Shown piece by piece: positions 58,604-60,000 of a stretch of DNA of 60,000 bases. The first letter of the stretch is position 1. Every line of letters starts with the position of its first letter. This stretch comes from Lineus longissimus (lineage: Eukaryota > Nemertea > Pilidiophora > Heteronemertea > Lineidae). Location of the stretch: the NCBI RefSeq assembly GCF_910592395.1, contig NC_088314.1, positions 9,302,001 to 9,362,000 of the forward strand, written 5' to 3'. The notes beneath the pieces were generated by a model. It worked only from the letters and a program-made list of their open reading frames with translations. It was not told the DNA's origin and did no database searches. Position numbers and translations under genes: made by a program.

Positions 58604-60000
58604 GTAAGTGGGAACTTTTGTATTGTCATTTTACTACTATTGCTCAGCTGGCTGAGTGGTGCAGTGAATCACGCCATGGGCAAGTCCTGAAAATTTGGTA
58701 GAAAATAAGTTCCGTTTGACAGATTGGCTGGCAATGGGAAAACAGTTGTTTTTTTGGTTGGTAATATGGGGGTGCCGATTTCCAAAGATGAATTTTACCG
58801 GTGTGTAAAGGATAGGAGGCGAAGGGAATGGCTGAACTGATGTCATATGTTTTTTTGGAGACGTTGGGATTTGGGAGCTGAGAATTGGAACAGAAAGTTA
58901 ACCTGAACATTTTAGATCTTTGATTTTAACCAGCAACTGTCGATGAGGAAAACCAGCATCAGTGTTCATATAAAACGTCACACAGGCCAGGATAATAAAA
59001 AAACCAACTGAGTGACCGGTCCGAGTCGCCGGATCAGCACGAGATGATTTTCTACGGCATCTGAGCCCAAGACGAGGGACCGATCACGAAATCGGGGTTT
59101 TTTTATTTATAATATATCTAAAAGGCAATTTTTTCAATATTTTACCAAAAAACTTCTGACGTGAAGACGTCAAGTATGACGTAATTTTTAAGTTGATGGC
59201 GATGTGATGACGTCGCGACCACACAATATCCTCGACGCGAGGAATAAATTTATGATGTCAGAAATAGCAACAATGAAAGTGTTCCAAAAGAGAATCGTAT
59301 TACAACAATGCAGGGTCCTGACCGCACAAGAACATTTCTCATGCAGTCTGGATATCATTACTGCATTGGCGGACCGTGCCTCTTCCGCAAATCTTTCTCA
59401 AAGTACACTCTGCAATGATATCAAGAGAGGCGAGTACAGCGTTATCTTATAAAAGTTGGTCTTTTGTACACTGTCCTTGATTTTTGTCAAGTTTAGATGT
59501 TTTTTTTCATTTATCAGTACACATAGTCATAGGTTATATGATAAAGTACGGTACAATAACATGTTCATACTGTTGATTTTCAGGCCGTAAATTTCCCTGC
59601 GGTACTTTTTAAATGACCCCCGAGTCATTTTATCCACTTTGAGAAAGGCCATAATATGACTGCAAATGACTTATTAAAGTTGAATGATATTGAACTCCAG
59701 AAAACCTTTTTTAAAAAAAGTGGAAATTATTGAAAAATGCCGCAGAGAGCTCATTTCTCCACAGCAATTTAAAAAAAAAAAATGCTGCGGAGAGGTTATC
59801 GCAACTTTTGAGGGCTGATTTTCACTTTCAGGTTTTTTTTCGAATGTTCTGCTTCAGCCCAGTCATATGTGTAATTATACATTTAACCAATGAACAATTA
59901 AACTAAAATAGACCAATTCTTATAAAACTTCAACAATTAATAGCTTGTTTTTCAAAATGGTCTGTGACTAGAATGGGGCCGATCCACTTAGGTTTCTGCT
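58604..60000 (+). other. Start of ALAS intron 5, to window end
   Basis: Donor GTAAGT at 58604. Contains a tRNA A-box-like tggctgagtgg (about 58650), a TGACGT...TATAAAAG module (59155-59455) and poly-A/T runs. I found no next ALAS exon. Confidence 0.6.

Overview
This is animal nuclear DNA: genes with small exons, GT-AG introns and matched splice phases, mitochondrial enzymes of metazoan type, and a dense, diverse load of transposons, foldback elements and minisatellites. Nothing prokaryotic is present. The repeat content (a tRNA-derived SINE head, many MITEs, a Ty3/gypsy element) suits a marine invertebrate, possibly a lophotrochozoan, but the species cannot be fixed from the window alone.

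Layout. 1-8.4 kb: mostly non-coding, with possible 3' terminal exons of a + strand gene entering from the left, a 44-bp minisatellite, a 165-bp hairpin and a SINE. 8.4-17.0 kb: one very large diverged minisatellite tract with two subfamilies (about 76 bp, then an in-frame 72-bp unit that keeps a 599-codon frame open). It is split by a 1.39-kb TTAA-flanked DNA transposon that carries a THAP domain on + and a broken acidic/Cys-rich frame on -. 17.1-29.2 kb, minus strand: a complete 13-exon gene for an ACSF2-type mitochondrial medium-chain acyl-CoA ligase (589 codons, all phases consistent), whose introns hold a MULE-like element, an 850-bp palindrome and smaller hairpins. 30.4-33.5 kb: two foldback/MULE-like elements in opposite orientation, each with 9-bp target duplications and termini made of short tandem repeats. 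33.9-42.7 kb, minus strand: a Ty3/gypsy LTR retrotransposon with 1192-bp LTRs, PBS, PPT, gag, a candidate -1 frameshift site and a pol that begins with a MYND zinc finger; pol has a one-base frame break in the reverse transcriptase. 43-52 kb: MITEs, dispersed repeats and two exons of an unrecognised minus-strand gene. 52.9-58.6 kb, plus strand: the first five coding exons of 5-aminolevulinate synthase, the first enzyme of heme synthesis, with four Cys-Pro dipeptides in its leader; the catalytic part lies beyond the right edge.

The two identified genes are both nuclear genes for mitochondrial enzymes but belong to different pathways (fatty acid activation and heme synthesis); they are about 23.7 kb apart, and nothing in the sequence shows shared regulation. 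The most unusual items are the THAP transposon sitting precisely inside a minisatellite unit, the MYND finger fused to gypsy Pol, the tandem-repeat-ended foldback pair, and the open 72-bp repeat array.
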